A DNA stretch of 64,000 nucleotides from Halalkalibacter akibai JCM 9157. GTDB lineage: Bacteria; Bacillota; Bacilli; Bacillales; Bacillaceae_D. This document shows, piece by piece, positions 34,672 through 44,299 of this stretch. The stretch lies in assembly GCF_000513135.1 (NCBI RefSeq), contig NZ_BAUV01000019.1, positions 1-64,000 of the forward strand, written 5' to 3'. The notes under the pieces are model-generated. The model was given only the letters and a program-made list of their open reading frames with translations, had not been told where the DNA came from and ran no database searches. Numbering within the stretch: position 1 is the stretch's first letter; the number at the start of each line of letters is the position of its first letter. Both the position numbers and the translations under genes were made by a program.

Positions 34672-35406
34672 CTATTTAAAAGATGTTTCTCTAAGAGCTT
34701 GTCTTGAGATGGCATCGACTTCTAACACTGAATCCGTTTCTCTATCTAGATCATCAGAAGTTAAATTGGTTTTGATTTCGTTATTAACCCAATCTATTGA
34801 AGAAATTAAGTTGGTTTCAATTGCAATTTTACGTCCTGGCAGTAAATCACCTGTATCGATCATCACATAATGAATTTTCCAAGAATGATCATCGATAATG
34901 AAGTCAACTACTTTCCCAATAGTCTGATCTTTAGCTTTGACAGTGTAGCCTGATAATTGTCCTTTTAGCTCATTCATACTTCTAAGATGGGATTCATTTT
35001 CCTCAATTGAATGAAAATCGTTTGCTTGAATTTGGTTAGTGTGAGTCGGGACTTCACTAACACCCCATAAACCTTCACCAACCCAGTACGGTGACCATCC
35101 GTAATAGCTGTGAATGTCTAGTTCTAATGAACGCGAAAGGGGGTGCTGTTCCGAAGCAGTGGGACTATTTTCAATTTGTTGTTTTGAAGCGAAAAGAGAA
35201 ACCTTATTTTCAACAAGATCAACATAGTCAAATGAAACAGGAGAAACTACCACCTTCCGTCCGGGCAACCATTTTTGAGTATCAACTACTAAATAACGTA
35301 TTGCCCATTTGTCACTATCAAAGTATAAATCTTTCACCTTTCCTAATTCTCCGTCTGTTGCACGAACGTTACAAGACTCTAGTAAAGTAGATTTGTATAA
35401 GATAAT
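34672..35406 (-). CDS. Protein with two PRC-barrel domains; non-AUG start likely
   Basis: Two PRC-barrel units (about residues 5-95 and 140-225) share I-R-Y-L-V-V-D-T-Q-K-W-L-P-G-R-K and I-H-Y-V-M-I-D-T-G-D-L-L-P-G-R-K. The first ATG/GTG is at 35337. The frame stays open upstream and encodes the conserved first strand, L-Y-K-S-T-L-L-E-S-C-N-V-R-A-T-D-G-E-L-G-K. AAAGGAGG then sits five bases before ATT at 35404-35406. I therefore place the start there, giving 244 residues. PRC barrels bind RNA, protein or envelope partners; the role here is unknown. Confidence 0.72.
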   Translation of the reverse strand: MILYKSTLLESCNVRATDGELGKVKDLYFDSDKWAIRYLVVDTQKWLPGRKVVVSPVSFDYVDLVENKVSLFASKQQIENSPTASEQHPLSRSLELDIHSYYGWSPYWVGEGLWGVSEVPTHTNQIQANDFHSIEENESHLRSMNELKGQLSGYTVKAKDQTIGKVVDFIIDDHSWKIHYVMIDTGDLLPGRKIAIETNLISSIDWVNNEIKTNLTSDDLDRETDSVLEVDAISRQALRETSFK

Positions 35407-35524
35407 GATCTCCTCCTTTAATGTGATCTACTTTTTACATAACCTCTAACGAATAAAAATAAACATTGTCATTTAGTATTTTTTGTTATTTGATAGAGAT
35501 AGACAGGGATTTATGGGAGGACGT

Positions 35525-36241
35525 ATGAGGCATTTTTTTGTAAAAGCGAGTGTAGTTGTCATTTTATTATTAGTTGTGGGTTATGTTTTATTTGAAATTT
35601 CAGGTTCAAGAACGTTTCAATTCTGGGGTGGTTTAGTAGGGAAGGTTGAGACACAAGAAAAAGTTGTGGCTCTGACATTTGATGATGGCCCAACTGAAAA
35701 AACAGAGGAAATCCTTGCTATTTTAAGAGATGAAGGGGTAAAAGGAACGTTTTATCTTACTGGAAAGGAACTTGAAACAAACTTTGAAGACGCCGTTCAG
35801 ATTGTTGAAGAGGGACATGAAATTGGTAATCACTCTTACTCGCATCAACGAATGGTGCTTAAATCATCGACTTTTATAAAAGAAGAGCTTGAGAGAACAG
35901 ATGAACTAATTCGACAAACAGGCTATGAGGGCGATATTCACTTCCGTCCACCTTATGGAAAGAGATTGTTTTTGCTTCCGTATTTTCTAAATAAAGAAGA
36001 AAGAAAGACAATTTTATGGAATATTGAGCCGGAAACATATCCTGAAGTAGCAAATGATGCTAATAAGATCGTGGAACATGTAATTGAAAAAATCGAACCT
36101 GGTTCAATCATCCTATTACATGTTATGTATGAAAGCAGAACCGAGTCTATGAATTCAATTAGAGGTATTATTGCTTCTTTACAAGAACAAGGCTATATAT
36201 TTGTTACAGTTTCTGAGTTGTTGGAGTTTGAGGTAAATTAA
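35525..36241 (+). CDS. Polysaccharide deacetylase (NodB homology domain)
   Basis: 238 residues from the ATG at 35525 behind GGGAGG. A signal anchor lies at about residues 5-25. The NodB domain has motif 1 T-F-D-D-G-P, motif 2 H-S-Y-S-H, motif 3 R-P-P-Y-G and motif 5 L-L-H. It removes acetyl groups from wall or spore peptidoglycan or other N-acetylated sugars at the outer face of the membrane. All metal ligands are present, so it should be active. Confidence 0.9.
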   Translation: MRHFFVKASVVVILLLVVGYVLFEISGSRTFQFWGGLVGKVETQEKVVALTFDDGPTEKTEEILAILRDEGVKGTFYLTGKELETNFEDAVQIVEEGHEIGNHSYSHQRMVLKSSTFIKEELERTDELIRQTGYEGDIHFRPPYGKRLFLLPYFLNKEERKTILWNIEPETYPEVANDANKIVEHVIEKIEPGSIILLHVMYESRTESMNSIRGIIASLQEQGYIFVTVSELLEFEVN

Positions 36242-36362
36242 ATCGTAAAATGAAGTTCAATATAAGCGGATAGTGGGCTTTTTTTGTGTTGAAAGAGAAG
36301 CAGGACAAATATAGTTTGATAGCGAAGTAGAAACTGTTCTTACTAAGGAGGGATTTGAAGGG

Positions 36363-37331
36363 ATGGAGTACCGTACGGTTGGGAAAACAGGAGTAAAGGT
36401 TTCTAGCTTGTGTTTTGGAACGATGTCTTTTGGTGGGAATGCGGATAAAGAGACATCGAAGAAAATGTTTCAGCGTACACGTGAGGTAGGAATTAACTTT
36501 TATGATTGTGCTAATGCATACAGTAGAGGAGCAGCTGAAGAAATTTTAGGAGAATGCATAGCTGATTGCCGCGATGAAATTGTCTTAACGACAAAGGTAT
36601 ATAATCCAATGAGTGACGACATTAATGCTAGAGGACTTTCACGTCGCCACATCATGCTTGAAGTGGAAAACAGTTTAAGACGTCTAAAAACGGATCGAAT
36701 TGATTTTTATTTTGTGCATAAGTTTGATCCGGAAACCCCGATTGAAGAGACGTTAAGAGCCTTGGATGACCTTAAATCTCAAGGAAAGATTTTATACCCT
36801 GCCGTCAGTAACTGGGCAGCTTGGCAAATGGCGAAAGCACTTGGCATTTCAGAAAAAGAAAGCCTTGCGCGCTTTGAGTTAATGCAACCGATGTACAACT
36901 TAGCTAAACGTCAAGCAGAAGTGGAAATCTTGCCTTTTGCTGAATCTGAACAAGTAGGGGTTATTACATACAGCCCTCTTGGCGGAGGGTTATTGTCTGG
37001 AAAATACGGAGCGAATAAAAAACCTTCTCAAGGAAGGTTAGTGGAAGAACAGATGTATACGAAGCGCTACGCTGATGAAAAAAACTTTGAGGTCGCAGAA
37101 AAGTTTACTGCATATGCAAAAGAAAAAGAAGTTCATCCAGCCACTCTAGCGGTTGCATGGGCCATGGCACATCCAGCTGTTACAGCTCCCATTATAGGTG
37201 CGAGAAATTTAGAACAATTAGAGCCAGCTCTTGCTGCACTAAAGCTAAATATGACTAAAGAATGGCGTGATGAGATATCGAGTCTATCTTCCGCACCTCC
37301 TCTTGCGACTGACCGTGCAGAGGAAGTATAA
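36363..37331 (+). CDS. Aldo/keto reductase
   Basis: 322 residues behind AAGGAGG. It has the full AKR set: F-G-T-M-S-F-G-G, the catalytic Asp/Tyr in Y-D-C-A-N-A-Y-S-R-G, Lys in T-T-K-V, His in Y-F-V-H-K-F-D, and the NADP-binding end P-I-I-G-A-R-N-L-E-Q-L. It reduces aldehydes or ketones with NADPH in the cytoplasm. It is ended by palindromic repeat copy 2. Confidence 0.92.
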   Translation: MEYRTVGKTGVKVSSLCFGTMSFGGNADKETSKKMFQRTREVGINFYDCANAYSRGAAEEILGECIADCRDEIVLTTKVYNPMSDDINARGLSRRHIMLEVENSLRRLKTDRIDFYFVHKFDPETPIEETLRALDDLKSQGKILYPAVSNWAAWQMAKALGISEKESLARFELMQPMYNLAKRQAEVEILPFAESEQVGVITYSPLGGGLLSGKYGANKKPSQGRLVEEQMYTKRYADEKNFEVAEKFTAYAKEKEVHPATLAVAWAMAHPAVTAPIIGARNLEQLEPALAALKLNMTKEWRDEISSLSSAPPLATDRAEEV

Positions 37332-37359
37332 AGGCTATTGAATCGTAGGATATATAAAA

Positions 37360-37404
37360 GGTGCCTGACCCCCACTGCTTTAAAGCGATGGGGTCAGGCA
37401 CCTT
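37360..37404. repeat. Palindromic intergenic repeat, copy 2 (GGTGCCTGACCCC subtype)
   Basis: GGTGCCTGACCCC and GGGGTCAGGCACC arms with an ACTGCTTTAAAGCGAT centre. It lies between convergent genes and can terminate both. Confidence 0.9.
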
Positions 37405-37409
37405 CGTTA

Positions 37410-38324
37410 TTATCGTTGTTCTAATCGGGCAATCCTTTCATCTAAATCTGGGTGAGAAGAGAAAAGTTGCATGACGCCGCCTTTTCCGTTAATCTTCATC
37501 GTTTGAATAGCTGAATCATCAGTACGGTCGTCTACCTTCGCTCGATTTACATGTTGTTTTAAAGAACGTAATGCATGGGCCATTTTATCACGACCAGCTA
37601 GATCCGCACCGCCTTGGTCGGCATGAAACTCACGGTGGCGAGAATAAGCCATAACAACTAAGCTTCCAAGGATTGAAAATAAAATTTGGAAAATAATAAT
37701 GGCTGCAAAACGAACAATTCCTTGCAGTTCTGCACGTACTAAGCGAGCGACGAGAATCGCAGCAATTCTTGAGAAAAATACAACGAATGTATTTACAACA
37801 CCTTGTAGAAGAGTCATCGTAACCATATCACCATTGGCTACGTGGGCAACTTCGTGAGCAATAACACCTTCAACAGCAGCATCATCCATCGAATTTAACA
37901 ATCCGCTTGAAACGGCAACTAAAGATCTTTTCTTTGAAGGACCTGTTGCAAAAGCGTTGACTTCAGCAGACTGATAAATACCAACTTCAGGCATATGAGT
38001 TAATCCAGCTGCACGAGATAGGCGATGAACCTTCTCAACAACTGCTCGTTCCTGAGCGGTTAATGGACTTTCTGGCTTAAGAACTTTTACCTTCATCATT
38101 TTTTTAGCCATCCATCTAGACATAGCTAATGAAATAAAGGAACCTGCAAAACCTACTAGTAAGCTGAAGACCATAAGCGATGTATAGTTAATCCCAAGTC
38201 CAGGACCACCTGTCTCAAAAGAACCGTTGACGCCAGTAAATGTAGTAATTAGTGACCAGACTATACCAATCGTAGTCATAACTAAAATATTTGTTAAAAT
38301 TAAAAACAGTAATCGTTTACCCAT
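37410..38324 (-). CDS. htpX: Membrane zinc metalloprotease HtpX
   Basis: 304 residues. Two N-terminal membrane segments (about 5-25 and 45-65), the M48 active site [10 protein letters not shown], two further segments, and the third zinc ligand in F-H-A-D-Q-G-G-A-D match HtpX. It degrades misfolded membrane proteins. AAAGGAGG precedes the ATG. Confidence 0.95.
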   Translation of the reverse strand: MGKRLLFLILTNILVMTTIGIVWSLITTFTGVNGSFETGGPGLGINYTSLMVFSLLVGFAGSFISLAMSRWMAKKMMKVKVLKPESPLTAQERAVVEKVHRLSRAAGLTHMPEVGIYQSAEVNAFATGPSKKRSLVAVSSGLLNSMDDAAVEGVIAHEVAHVANGDMVTMTLLQGVVNTFVVFFSRIAAILVARLVRAELQGIVRFAAIIIFQILFSILGSLVVMAYSRHREFHADQGGADLAGRDKMAHALRSLKQHVNRAKVDDRTDDSAIQTMKINGKGGVMQLFSSHPDLDERIARLEQR

Positions 38325-38645
38325 CTTGTCCCTCCTTTTATCGTATACCTTCTATTTTATCATGTATTTGAAGATAAGATTGGGACGATTTTAGGAACAT
38401 TCACTTGTTCTAATTACTGTTGACAATTTTACTTGTTGATTTAGTATGTAACAACTACTTTATAGAATCGGGATATACCATAAAAATAGCTCCTCAATCC
38501 TTCAGAGAAAGTTTAATAGTTGCTGAATCTCTTAAAGCCTAGAGAGAATAGGATAGTTCCTCCCTCTCTAGGCGACTAGTGAACGTAGTCATTTCAAGTC
38601 GTCTCGTTCTTTTAAAAAATGTTTAAGGCTAAGATGGAAACAGAG
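38325..38645. other. Intergenic region between htpX and proA with a terminator hairpin
   Basis: GCCTAGAGAG (38537-38546) pairs with CTCTCTAGGC (about 38574-38583). Read on the minus strand, a short T-run follows, so it probably ends the proCBA transcript. No gene is seen in the rest; the htpX promoter should lie near 38350-38420. Confidence 0.6.
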
Positions 38646-39911
38646 TCACCTGATCTGACCAGCTCCGCTAAGGCAAAGTTTTGTCGTTGTCAAAGCTGGC
38701 AAGCCCATAGGACCCCGGGCATGGAGCTTTTGAGTGGAGATTCCAATTTCAGCACCGAATCCTAGTACACTTCCGTCTGTAAAACGGGTAGAAGCATTGT
38801 GGTACACAGCAGCTGCATCGACTGTTTGTAAAAATAGCTGTGCTGTTTGCTCATCTTCTGTAATAATAGCCTCTGAATGTTTAGTTCCATAGTTTTCTAT
38901 ATGATAAATAGCTTCATCGGTATGATCTACTATTTTTATAGCTAGATCTAGGCTTAAGTATTCTTCTGACCAGTCTACCTCTTCGGCTTGAACCGCACCT
39001 GGTATATTTTGTACAACCTCTGAATCGCCATGAATGTTAATGTTATGTTTTTTAAACGTCGAAGTTAAAACGTCTTTATTTTTTGTGAACCATTCTCTAT
39101 GGATCAGCACGGTTTCTAATGCATTACAGACTGCAGGACGATCAGTCTTGGCATTAACAAGAATGGATAGAGCTTTTTGAACATTTGCATGTTTATCAAT
39201 ATACATATGGACATTCCCGACTCCAGTTTCAAGTACTGGTATGGTTGATTTCTGTATGACGGTTTCAATTAGTGAGCTGCCACCTCTTGGGATAAGGACA
39301 TCAATATATTTTTTTAATGTAAATAATTGCTCAGTAACTGCACGATCGGTATCTGCTATGAATTGAACTGCTGCCACAGGAATTTTAGTCTGTTTTAGAG
39401 CTCGATGGATAACTGAAATAATAGCCATATTTGAATGAAGGGCAGAGGATCCACCTTTTAGTATGATGGCATTTCCTGATTTTAGAGCTAGTCCTGTTGC
39501 ATCAACAGTTACGTTTGGTCTAGCTTCATAAATCATGCCAATGACCCCAAGTGGGACACGTATAGTTTTAACATTCAAACCGTTTTCTAATGTCCATTCT
39601 GATTCAACATTACCAACGGGATCTTTTAATTTAGTAATTTCTATTAAACCATCAGCAAAATGGTTGACTCGTTCTTCCGTTAAGCGGAGTCGATCCATAA
39701 AGGCGCTAGTATAGTTTTTTTCTTGACCTTTTAGTAAGTCCTTTTTGTTTTCGTTTAAAATAAAAGCATACTCCTCTTTTAATCTATCTGCGATCAAGTG
39801 TAGAGCCTCATTTTTTTCTGTTGCGGATAAGAGACCTAATAACTTACTTGCTTGTTGGGCGCATTTAGCTTGTTTTTTGACATTTGTTTTAAGTTGAGGT
39901 TGTGTATTCAA
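38646..39911 (-). CDS. proA: Glutamate-5-semialdehyde dehydrogenase
   Basis: 421 residues, TTG start behind AAAGGAGAG. It has the ProA features: G-V-I-G-M-I-Y-E-A-R-P-N-V-T, I-L-K-G-G-S-S-A-L-H-S-N, and the catalytic cysteine in R-P-A-V-C-N-A-L-E-T-V. It reduces glutamyl-5-phosphate to the semialdehyde with NADPH, the second step of proline synthesis. It is the last gene of proC-proB-proA, with palindromic repeat copy 3 in the proB-proA gap. Confidence 0.95.
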   Translation of the reverse strand: MNTQPQLKTNVKKQAKCAQQASKLLGLLSATEKNEALHLIADRLKEEYAFILNENKKDLLKGQEKNYTSAFMDRLRLTEERVNHFADGLIEITKLKDPVGNVESEWTLENGLNVKTIRVPLGVIGMIYEARPNVTVDATGLALKSGNAIILKGGSSALHSNMAIISVIHRALKQTKIPVAAVQFIADTDRAVTEQLFTLKKYIDVLIPRGGSSLIETVIQKSTIPVLETGVGNVHMYIDKHANVQKALSILVNAKTDRPAVCNALETVLIHREWFTKNKDVLTSTFKKHNINIHGDSEVVQNIPGAVQAEEVDWSEEYLSLDLAIKIVDHTDEAIYHIENYGTKHSEAIITEDEQTAQLFLQTVDAAAVYHNASTRFTDGSVLGFGAEIGISTQKLHARGPMGLPALTTTKLCLSGAGQIR

Positions 39912-39930
39912 CGAATCTCTCCTTTTTTTG

Positions 39931-39984
39931 TGGGGTCTGACCCCCAGTGCTTAGACGCTTTAATGTAGTGGGGGACAGACCCCA
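39931..39984. repeat. Palindromic intergenic repeat, copy 3 (GGGGTCTGACCCC subtype)
   Basis: TGGGGTCTGACCCCC and GGGGGACAGACCCCA arms. It lies inside the proB-proA operon, where a terminator-like hairpin could lower proA expression. Confidence 0.88.
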
Positions 39985-39996
39985 TTTATTCATTTA

Positions 39997-41129
39997 TTAA
40001 TGTGTTGTGATTTCATGTGGGACAAAATCGTCTTGGATGATGGCTTCAAATTTTGTCACTTTTATATGATCAGGAATGTCGTGCAGTTTAAGTCTTTTTA
40101 TTTCACGAAGTTGGTCTGAAGAGTAATTAATAAGCCCTCGGCCGACTTCATCTCCATTTAAATGCTTGATCACGACAACATCACCTGAATTGAATGTACC
40201 AGTTACTTCCCAGACACCTTGGGGTAGCAAGTGACTATGTTCTTTTGTAATGGCAATCCGCGCTCCATCGTCAATGACCACTTCTCCGTTAGAACCGGAG
40301 TTAAAAGCAATCCAGTGCTGTTTGACATCGAGGTCATCTTGTTCCGTATTAGGTTTGAAATAGGTACCTCGTGCTTGGTGACTGACGACATCAAAGAGGA
40401 TATTTGGTTTGTTAGCATCCCCGATAAAAGTTTCAATGCCGGCAGCGAGTGAAATTTTGACTGCTTCATTTTAGAAGTCATCCCCCCGGTTCCAACCTCA
40501 CTATTAGAATCACCAGCGGCAGCTTCAATCTCTGGGGTTATATCATGAATAACCTCCAAAAGCTTAGCTTCGGGATTTGACTTTGGATTATCGTCATAGA
40601 GCCCTTCAATATCTGAGAGAATGACTAGTTGGTCTGCTTCGACTAGACCAGCAACTTTTGCGGATAATGTGTCATTGTCACCAAATTTAAGTTGATTGAT
40701 TGTGATGGTGTCATTTTCGTTTACAATCGGAACAACGCCTCTCTCTAACAGTACTTGTAGCGTATTACGAGCATTCATATATCGCTTTTGATCAGAGAAA
40801 TCGCTGCGAGTAATTAAGATTTGAGAAGCGATATACCCGTGGGAACCAAATCTTTCTGAATAAGCTTCCATTAACAAACATTGACCAATTGAAGCGGCAG
40901 CTTGCTTTTCAGAAAGATTATCTGGACGTTTAATGCATCCAAGCTTTCGGTAGCCAGCTGAAACTGCTCCAGAAGAGACCAAAATGAGTTCATGACCTTC
41001 ATCTTTTATGACTGCAATTTCATCTACTAGACGAACGAGTTTTCGATAACTTATCTCACCGTTTCTACTCGTTAATGAACTGCTTCCTATTTTTACAACA
41101 ATACGTTTTTTTTCTTGAAGATTTCCCAT
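39997..41129 (-). pseudogene. proB: Glutamate 5-kinase, one frameshift
   Basis: The ATG at 41129 (GGGGTGG) opens the kinase domain: V-K-I-G-S-S-S-L-T, V-S-S-G-A-V-S-A-G, N-E-N-D-T, F-G-D-N-D-T-L-S and G-T-G-G-M-T-S-K-M-K. The frame then breaks near 40463-40467; restoring one A gives M-K-A-V-K-I-S-L-A-A-G and the C-terminal PUA domain (V-I-D-D-G-A-R-I-A onward) to 39997. The full product is about 377 residues. It phosphorylates glutamate, the first proline step. Confidence 0.92.
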
Positions 41130-41151
41130 CGTTCCACCCCTAATTTTCTAT

Positions 41152-41996
41152 TTATCTAATTGTATCCTCGGGTATGGTAGACATCTCCTTTGAAATCTGT
41201 TTTGAGCGATTGGCGGCTTTTTCTAAGCAGTTCATTATACTTCTCTGAACATCGTGATTTGCTAAAACATGTAATCCGGCTTCTGTTGTTCCTCCAGGAC
41301 TCTTAACTTGTTCATATAACTCCCGCGGTGGCAGATTTGTTGTTTTTAAGAGGTCAACCGAACCTTGAATCATCTGTAGAATTAACTCTTCTCCTAACTG
41401 AGGATCAAGCTCAAGTTCTTCCAATGAATCTGTCATAGCTTCAACTAAATAATAGATAAAAGCAGGCCCACTTCCAGCTATAGCTGTAATGCTATCCATA
41501 TCTATTTCTTTAACTAGCTTAACGATCCCAATGGATTGAAACAGTGATTCAGTTAACTTAAGCTGTTTTTCGTTTGCATGATCACCGGCCGCTATTACTG
41601 TAGTGGAGGACCCAACTGCAGCCGAAGTGTTTGGCATTACCCTAATAACAGGTGCGTTGTGACCAAGAATGTAAGAGATATATTCGGTTGTGATTCCTGC
41701 AAGCACAGAAATGAATAGCTGATTTTCCGATGTAAAGGGACGGATCGACGCGAGCGCCTGAGTGACGCTAGTTGGTTTCATAGCAAGAATAACAACATCT
41801 GCATCTTGTAACACTATTTCATGATTTGAGTAAGTATTGATTCCATATCTTTCTTTAAGTTCAAGAAGTCGTTTAGTATTTTGCCGGTTTGTCACTGAAA
41901 TTTGATCTGGTGTTAGCTTTTGTTTTTTAATAAAACCTGAAAAAATGGCTTCTGCCATGCTCCAGCGCCTATAAACGCGACTTTAAAGTTTTGCAT
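41152..41996 (-). pseudogene. proC: Pyrroline-5-carboxylate reductase, one frameshift
   Basis: The ATG at 41996 starts MQNFKVAFIGAG, the ProC dinucleotide fold, then the frame breaks near 41959-41963. One restored base reads G-A-G-S-M-A-E-A-I-F-S-G and joins the 268-residue remainder, with A-M-K-P, G-S-G-P-A-F and S-P-G-G-T-T-E-A-G-L signatures. The full product is about 281 residues. It reduces pyrroline-5-carboxylate to proline. First gene of the operon. No T-box is visible upstream. Confidence 0.92.
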
Positions 41997-42289
41997 GGCA
42001 TGATCAACTCCAATTGGCTTGATTTTTGCTTATAGAGTTAAGCCTATGTATCTAGTTAATGAATATTCATGGACTAGTCTCTTTTTGGGTGCCTGACCCC
42101 CAGCGGTTTAAAGTGTTAAAGTACGATAGTCCTTTAGTTAGTGTTATTTTTTTACTGAAATAGGAAAGGGTGTTAATAGATGATAATTCGCTCAAGTTTT
42201 ATTTTTAAAATGAGAGGGTAAGTGATTGTTAGAGGTTGAACCATTTATTGTAATTATCATCTTTAACGTAACTAGGAGGTTTTAATGAA
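41997..42289. other. Divergent region between proC and glutamate dehydrogenase, with a partial repeat
   Basis: It contains palindromic repeat copy 4 (42088 to about 42125), of which only the left arm GGTGCCTGACCCCC and centre remain. No T-box or other known riboswitch is visible on the minus strand. AGGAGG (42274-42279) serves the dehydrogenase. Confidence 0.6.
42088..42125. repeat. Palindromic intergenic repeat, copy 4 (left arm only)
   Basis: GGTGCCTGACCCCCAGCGG and a TTTAAAGTGTTAAAG centre are present but the right arm is missing, so it cannot form the long hairpin. Confidence 0.75.
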
Positions 42290-43669
42290 ATGGCGAGTCA
42301 AACTGGTGCAATTGTTCAAGAATCATTACATGCTTTATTAGAGGATTCAAGTTTCTTACCAGAGTTGCAAAATAAAACGAGAGAGCAGGCCTTTGCGTCT
42401 TTAGCTGCTATTTTATCTACACCTAACAAAGTACATAAAGCCTTTTTACGAATTTCACTTGAAAATGGCAAAGTCGTTAGAATTCCTGCTTATAGAGTTC
42501 AGCATAATAATGCACTTGGTCCTTATAAGGGGGGCATACGGTTTCACGAATTAGTAAATGAGGAAGAAGTGATCAATCTAGCTTCCTTAATGACACTGAA
42601 AAATGCTTTACACGATGTTCCGTTCGGTGGTGGAAAGGGAGGCGTGGTTGTCAATCCAAGAGAAATGTCAGAAAAAGAAATCAATTTGATATGTCAGAAA
42701 TATGTTCATTATTTTAGTGATATTTTGGGACCTGACAAGGACATTCCTGCACCCGATATGGGTTCGGGTGATCGTGAGATGGATTGGATGATGGCTGAAT
42801 ATAAAAGCATTCGTCCAGGTGAACCTTATAGAGGGAGTTTCACAGGTAAAAGTGTCATCAACGGTGGTTCACTAGGAAGAAGAGAAGCAACCGGAAAAGG
42901 AGTTTACTTTACGTTACGGTACATGCTACATGATTTTCTTAAAGAGCAACATACCTTTTTATCCAATACGGAAAATCAATTTGCTAAGACAGCTTTAAGT
43001 TTTAAAGATAAACCGATGACAATTGCGGTGCAAGGATTCGGAAATGTTGGCTCGGTTGCAGCTCTTGAGGCGCATCGCTGTTCAATGCTTCAAAATAAAG
43101 TCGTATCCGTCAGTGATCGAAATGTAATGTTGTACCATGAAGAAGGATTAGATGTTCCGGCTTTAATCAGTTTTACAGCAAGTAATCGGGGTGATTTACC
43201 AACTACCATCGAACAGTTAGCAAGTGCCGGAATTAAAGCAGAGATTCATGAGAGAGACAGTATATTAGATGTTGATGTTGATGTTTTAGTGTTAGCGGCT
43301 TTAGAAGACCAAATTCATAAAGGGAACATGAAAGACATTAAAGCCAAAATAATCGTTGAAGGGGCCAATGCGCCAGTATCGGGGGAAGCAGATCAGTATT
43401 TAAGTGAGCAGGGTGTTATTATTATTCCTGATATTCTTGCAAATGCAGGAGGAGTAATTGTTTCGTATTTCGAATGGCTTCAAGGGCGTGAAACGCAATT
43501 TTACAGTGAAGATGAAGTATTTAAACTATTAGTTGAAAAAATGAAAGCTACAATGGATACAATTCTCCCACAATATTTCGGGGACCCGTTTCCATTGCGT
43601 CAAAATTGTTACATTCACTCGGTTATGAAATTATGTACGGTCTTGTACCGACAAGGAAAGCTCTATTAA
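42290..43669 (+). CDS. Glu/Leu/Phe/Val family dehydrogenase (NAD(P)-glutamate dehydrogenase)
   Basis: 459 residues. Substrate-site motifs are G-P-Y-K-G-G-I-R-F, the catalytic lysine in P-F-G-G-G-K-G-G and P-A-P-D-M-G. The Rossmann loop is V-Q-G-F-G-N-V-G-S near residue 246. The length and the Y-K-G-G-I-R motif favour glutamate dehydrogenase over leucine dehydrogenase. It interconverts glutamate and 2-oxoglutarate plus ammonia. It diverges from the proline operon, which uses glutamate. Confidence 0.88.
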   Translation: MASQTGAIVQESLHALLEDSSFLPELQNKTREQAFASLAAILSTPNKVHKAFLRISLENGKVVRIPAYRVQHNNALGPYKGGIRFHELVNEEEVINLASLMTLKNALHDVPFGGGKGGVVVNPREMSEKEINLICQKYVHYFSDILGPDKDIPAPDMGSGDREMDWMMAEYKSIRPGEPYRGSFTGKSVINGGSLGRREATGKGVYFTLRYMLHDFLKEQHTFLSNTENQFAKTALSFKDKPMTIAVQGFGNVGSVAALEAHRCSMLQNKVVSVSDRNVMLYHEEGLDVPALISFTASNRGDLPTTIEQLASAGIKAEIHERDSILDVDVDVLVLAALEDQIHKGNMKDIKAKIIVEGANAPVSGEADQYLSEQGVIIIPDILANAGGVIVSYFEWLQGRETQFYSEDEVFKLLVEKMKATMDTILPQYFGDPFPLRQNCYIHSVMKLCTVLYRQGKLY

Positions 43670-43671
43670 TG

Positions 43672-43718
43672 AGGTGCCTGACCCCCACTGCTTTAAAGCA
43701 CTGGGGGTCAGGCACCTT
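43672..43718. repeat. Palindromic intergenic repeat, copy 5
   Basis: Near-perfect AGGTGCCTGACCCCCA and TGGGGGTCAGGCACCT arms around CTGCTTTAAAGCA. It sits between convergent genes, two bases from each stop codon, and ends in TTT. Confidence 0.92.
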
Positions 43719-43719
43719 T

Positions 43720-44193
43720 CTATACTAAATCAGCAAAATGGGCGTTTGTAACATTCGCTAAATCATGCGACTTCAGTTCAAGTTGAATGCCGATCATTCC
43801 TCCACTGACAATGATTTGCTCTAAAAGTTCTGCACTGTGATCAATGAAAGTAGCATATGCTTTTTTCATGCCAATCGGAGAACATCCTCCACGGATATAT
43901 CCAGTTATTTTTGTAATGTCTTTGACAGGAATCATTTCTATCTTCTTTTCAACTGCTGCTTTTGCAGCTTTTTTTAAGTTGAGTTCAGTTTCAACTGGAA
44001 CGACAAAAACGTAATGAGTTTTGCTTGCTCCTTGTGCAACAAGTGTTTTATAAACTAACTTAACGTCTTTATTGATTTTAGCTGAGACGGAGACACCGTC
44101 TATCTTGCCGTCGTCTGAGCTGTAGGATAACATATTATAAGGTACTTGTTTTTTATCTAACATTCGCATCGCATTCGTTTTTGCTTTCTTCAT
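43720..44193 (-). CDS. YbaK/EbsC family Cys-tRNA(Pro) deacylase
   Basis: 157 residues from the ATG at 44193; AAGAAGGAG lies six bases upstream, whereas the longer start at 44220 has none. The YbaK fold is shown by L-V-Y-K-T-L-V-A-Q, the active-site lysine region F-V-V-P-V-E-T-E-L-N-L-K-K-A and the G-G-C-S-P-I-G signature. It clears cysteine mistakenly attached to tRNA-Pro. Single gene, convergent with the dehydrogenase. Confidence 0.9.
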   Translation of the reverse strand: MKKAKTNAMRMLDKKQVPYNMLSYSSDDGKIDGVSVSAKINKDVKLVYKTLVAQGASKTHYVFVVPVETELNLKKAAKAAVEKKIEMIPVKDITKITGYIRGGCSPIGMKKAYATFIDHSAELLEQIIVSGGMIGIQLELKSHDLANVTNAHFADLV

Positions 44194-44299
44194 GGTAATC
44201 TCCTTCTTTTTACGAATCATTCATATATCATATTTTTATTAGATTATACCAAGTAAGGAGATACTTATAATAACAGAACGATGATTGGGAGGAAATATC

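Noticed and set aside
41997-42289. T-box leader upstream of proC
   Set aside because: No TGGNACCGCG-like antiterminator bulge or Stem I elements can be found on the minus strand.
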